DNA from: an uncultured Alphaproteobacteria bacterium
GTDB taxonomy: Bacteria > Pseudomonadota > Alphaproteobacteria > Bin95
DNA length: 6,320 bases
Direction: 5' to 3'
Assembly: GCA_913060845.1 (NCBI GenBank)
Contig: CAJXVF010000155.1
Span: 1-6,320, forward strand
Shown in pieces: positions 5,141-6,320 of this stretch; the stretch's first letter is position 1; each line of letters opens with the position of its first letter. A program made the translations under genes and the position numbers. Under the pieces are notes generated by a model. That model did not search any database, was not told the origin of the DNA, and was given only the letters and a program-made list of their open reading frames with translations.

Positions 5141-6320
5141 ATGAACGCCACGCGTATTGAGAATGCGGCGGACCGCAAAGACCGATCGGCAGGTGCAAAG
5201 TGGGCGTCATCATGGACTGCGGCAATGCAGGGACCGGCACCAGCGGGCGTGCCAGCGGCTTTGCCAGACCAGTCGTTTGCCTTGCCCGGATACAGTGCCC
5301 GTAATCAGACGTTCCGTATGGTGATCCGACCTGATCTATGGGGCCGGACAGTTAGGCTCCGCTTCTCTAATGCCTATGGTGACCGCCCGATCAAACTTGG
5401 CGCGGTTCGAGTGGCCTTGCATGCCGGTTCTGGCGCTCTCGTTCCAGGCACGACAGCGCGCGCAAAGTTTGCGGCCGCAGACAGTGTATCTATTCCATGC
5501 GGCAGCGAAATATTGAGCGACCCGATGGAGTTGCCATTCGTTGACGGCCCGTCGGATGCGGCATTGATCGGGCGCAAGCTGGCAGTCAGTTTCCATGTTG
5601 TGGGCGAAACGGGTCCATTGACGTGGCATGCAAAGGCCATGACCACCTCCTATATTTCGCCACCCGATAGTGGCGTGCTGAGTGAGGATGAGTCTGATGC
5701 CGTATTCCCTTACACAACGACCGCTTGGCATTTCTTGGATGGGCTCGATGTGGCCGCGCCGAATGACGCCACCGTCGTCGCCGCACTTGGTGATTCCATA
5801 ACGGATGGAACGTTCTCAACGCTCAATGGTGATGACCGTTGGAGTGACCGCCTTTCTCGTCGCTTACATGCAGCCTATGGCGACCATGTTTCGTTGGTGA
5901 ATGTCGGTATCGGTGGCAATCAGGTGGTCGGCCCGGCAACGTATCCACCGCCCTTTAACGGCGGGCCAAGCGCTCTGGATAGACTTGAGCGCGATATTCT
6001 GAGCCGGGCTGGGATCACCCATGTGATTTGGGTGGAGGGCGTCAACGATTTCGGCCAGGCCTTTGCACCTCCTGGAACGCCGTCTGCAACAGCTGAGATG
6101 GTCATCGAAGGTTTGCGCACGGGCGCTAACCGTATGCAGGCTGTAGGGATCAAGGTCATTGTCGGCACATTACCGCCGAGTTTGAACGCGACCCGAGAAG
6201 TCTATGGCGCGCCGGAGACCGATGCGCGGCGTAGGGAAGTGAACGCCTTTATCCGAACGTCCGGCATCTTTGATGGCGTGGTCGATTTTGAGGCAGCGAC
6301 GATGGACGCGGCCACAGGGG
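5141..6320 (+). CDS. SGNH/GDSL hydrolase family protein with N-terminal accessory domain (3' end cut by window)
   Basis: This is a serine esterase or lipase-type hydrolase with an SGNH fold, and the frame is open to the window end (393 complete codons). The first ~185 residues form an accessory domain, probably beta-rich, containing WASSWTAAMQ, FRMVIRP and VRLRFSNAYGDRPIKLGAV, as in a large group of GDSL esterases. The catalytic domain follows. Block I is AALGDSITDG with nucleophile S219, block II is NVGIGGNQ with oxyanion glycine G259, and block III is EGVNDFG with N302. Block V, with the catalytic Asp and His, lies beyond the end. The start is fixed by an in-frame TGA seven bases upstream. 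The N-terminus is hydrophilic for over 20 residues and shows no signal peptide or membrane segment, so the protein seems cytoplasmic unless the true start differs. Substrate is unknown; acetylated sugars, lipids or aryl esters are all possible. Confidence 0.9.
   Translation, partial: MNATRIENAADRKDRSAGAKWASSWTAAMQGPAPAGVPAALPDQSFALPGYSARNQTFRMVIRPDLWGRTVRLRFSNAYGDRPIKLGAVRVALHAGSGALVPGTTARAKFAAADSVSIPCGSEILSDPMELPFVDGPSDAALIGRKLAVSFHVVGETGPLTWHAKAMTTSYISPPDSGVLSEDESDAVFPYTTTAWHFLDGLDVAAPNDATVVAALGDSITDGTFSTLNGDDRWSDRLSRRLHAAYGDHVSLVNVGIGGNQVVGPATYPPPFNGGPSALDRLERDILSRAGITHVIWVEGVNDFGQAFAPPGTPSATAEMVIEGLRTGANRMQAVGIKVIVGTLPPSLNATREVYGAPETDARRREVNAFIRTSGIFDGVVDFEAATMDAATG

Noticed and set aside
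5131..5160. Nine-codon open frame (MSNDERHAY) overlapping the hydrolase start, as a possible leader peptide
   Set aside because: The purine run directly abuts its ATG, so there is no usable spacing, and nothing suggests attenuation. It is likely chance.
5336..5819. Three minus-strand open frames (77-131 codons) opposite the SGNH hydrolase gene
   Set aside because: They overlap one another and the plus-strand frame, which has all expected catalytic blocks. Their translations look like shadow sequence.

Overview
The window holds five protein-coding genes. Four lie on the minus strand and are transcribed right to left: trhO, a glutathione S-transferase gene, a mobA-like flavin hydroxylase gene and a Rieske oxygenase gene. 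One SGNH/GDSL hydrolase gene lies on the plus strand and diverges from them. The moderate-to-high GC, tight gene packing and protein families fit a proteobacterium. I lean towards Alphaproteobacteria from the style of the TrhO and GST proteins, but this is inference, and there is no rRNA or other phylogenetic marker. No tRNA, rRNA, CRISPR array, insertion sequence or phage gene is visible.

Left edge (1-44): this is not genomic DNA. It is an Illumina Nextera P7-side adapter: the end of P7, an 8-base index, and the Read 2 sequence ending in the Tn5 mosaic end. The contig therefore ends at a library fragment end, and the Rieske gene is cut by this artefact, not by a biological event.

Aromatic region (45-3315): the Rieske oxygenase is of the phthalate 4,5-dioxygenase type. 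The FAD monooxygenase closely resembles 3-hydroxybenzoate 4-monooxygenase (MobA). A plausible shared role is conversion of a substituted benzoate to a hydroxybenzoate and then to protocatechuate. No reductase, ring-cleavage or transport gene is present here to confirm it.

Middle (3362-4933): a GST sits 6 bp downstream of trhO, the O2-dependent tRNA uridine-34 hydroxylase. The gaps along the minus strand are 6, 46 and 97 bp, so all four genes could be one operon, with the coupling weakening towards the catabolic end.

Right (4934-6320): a 207-bp divergent intergenic region contains nested inverted repeats that could be an operator. The SGNH hydrolase then starts at 5141 and runs off the window before its last catalytic block.

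I find no convincing undescribed system. The points most worth checking are the adapter contamination, the Rieske plus MobA pairing, and the linkage of trhO and GST to catabolic genes.
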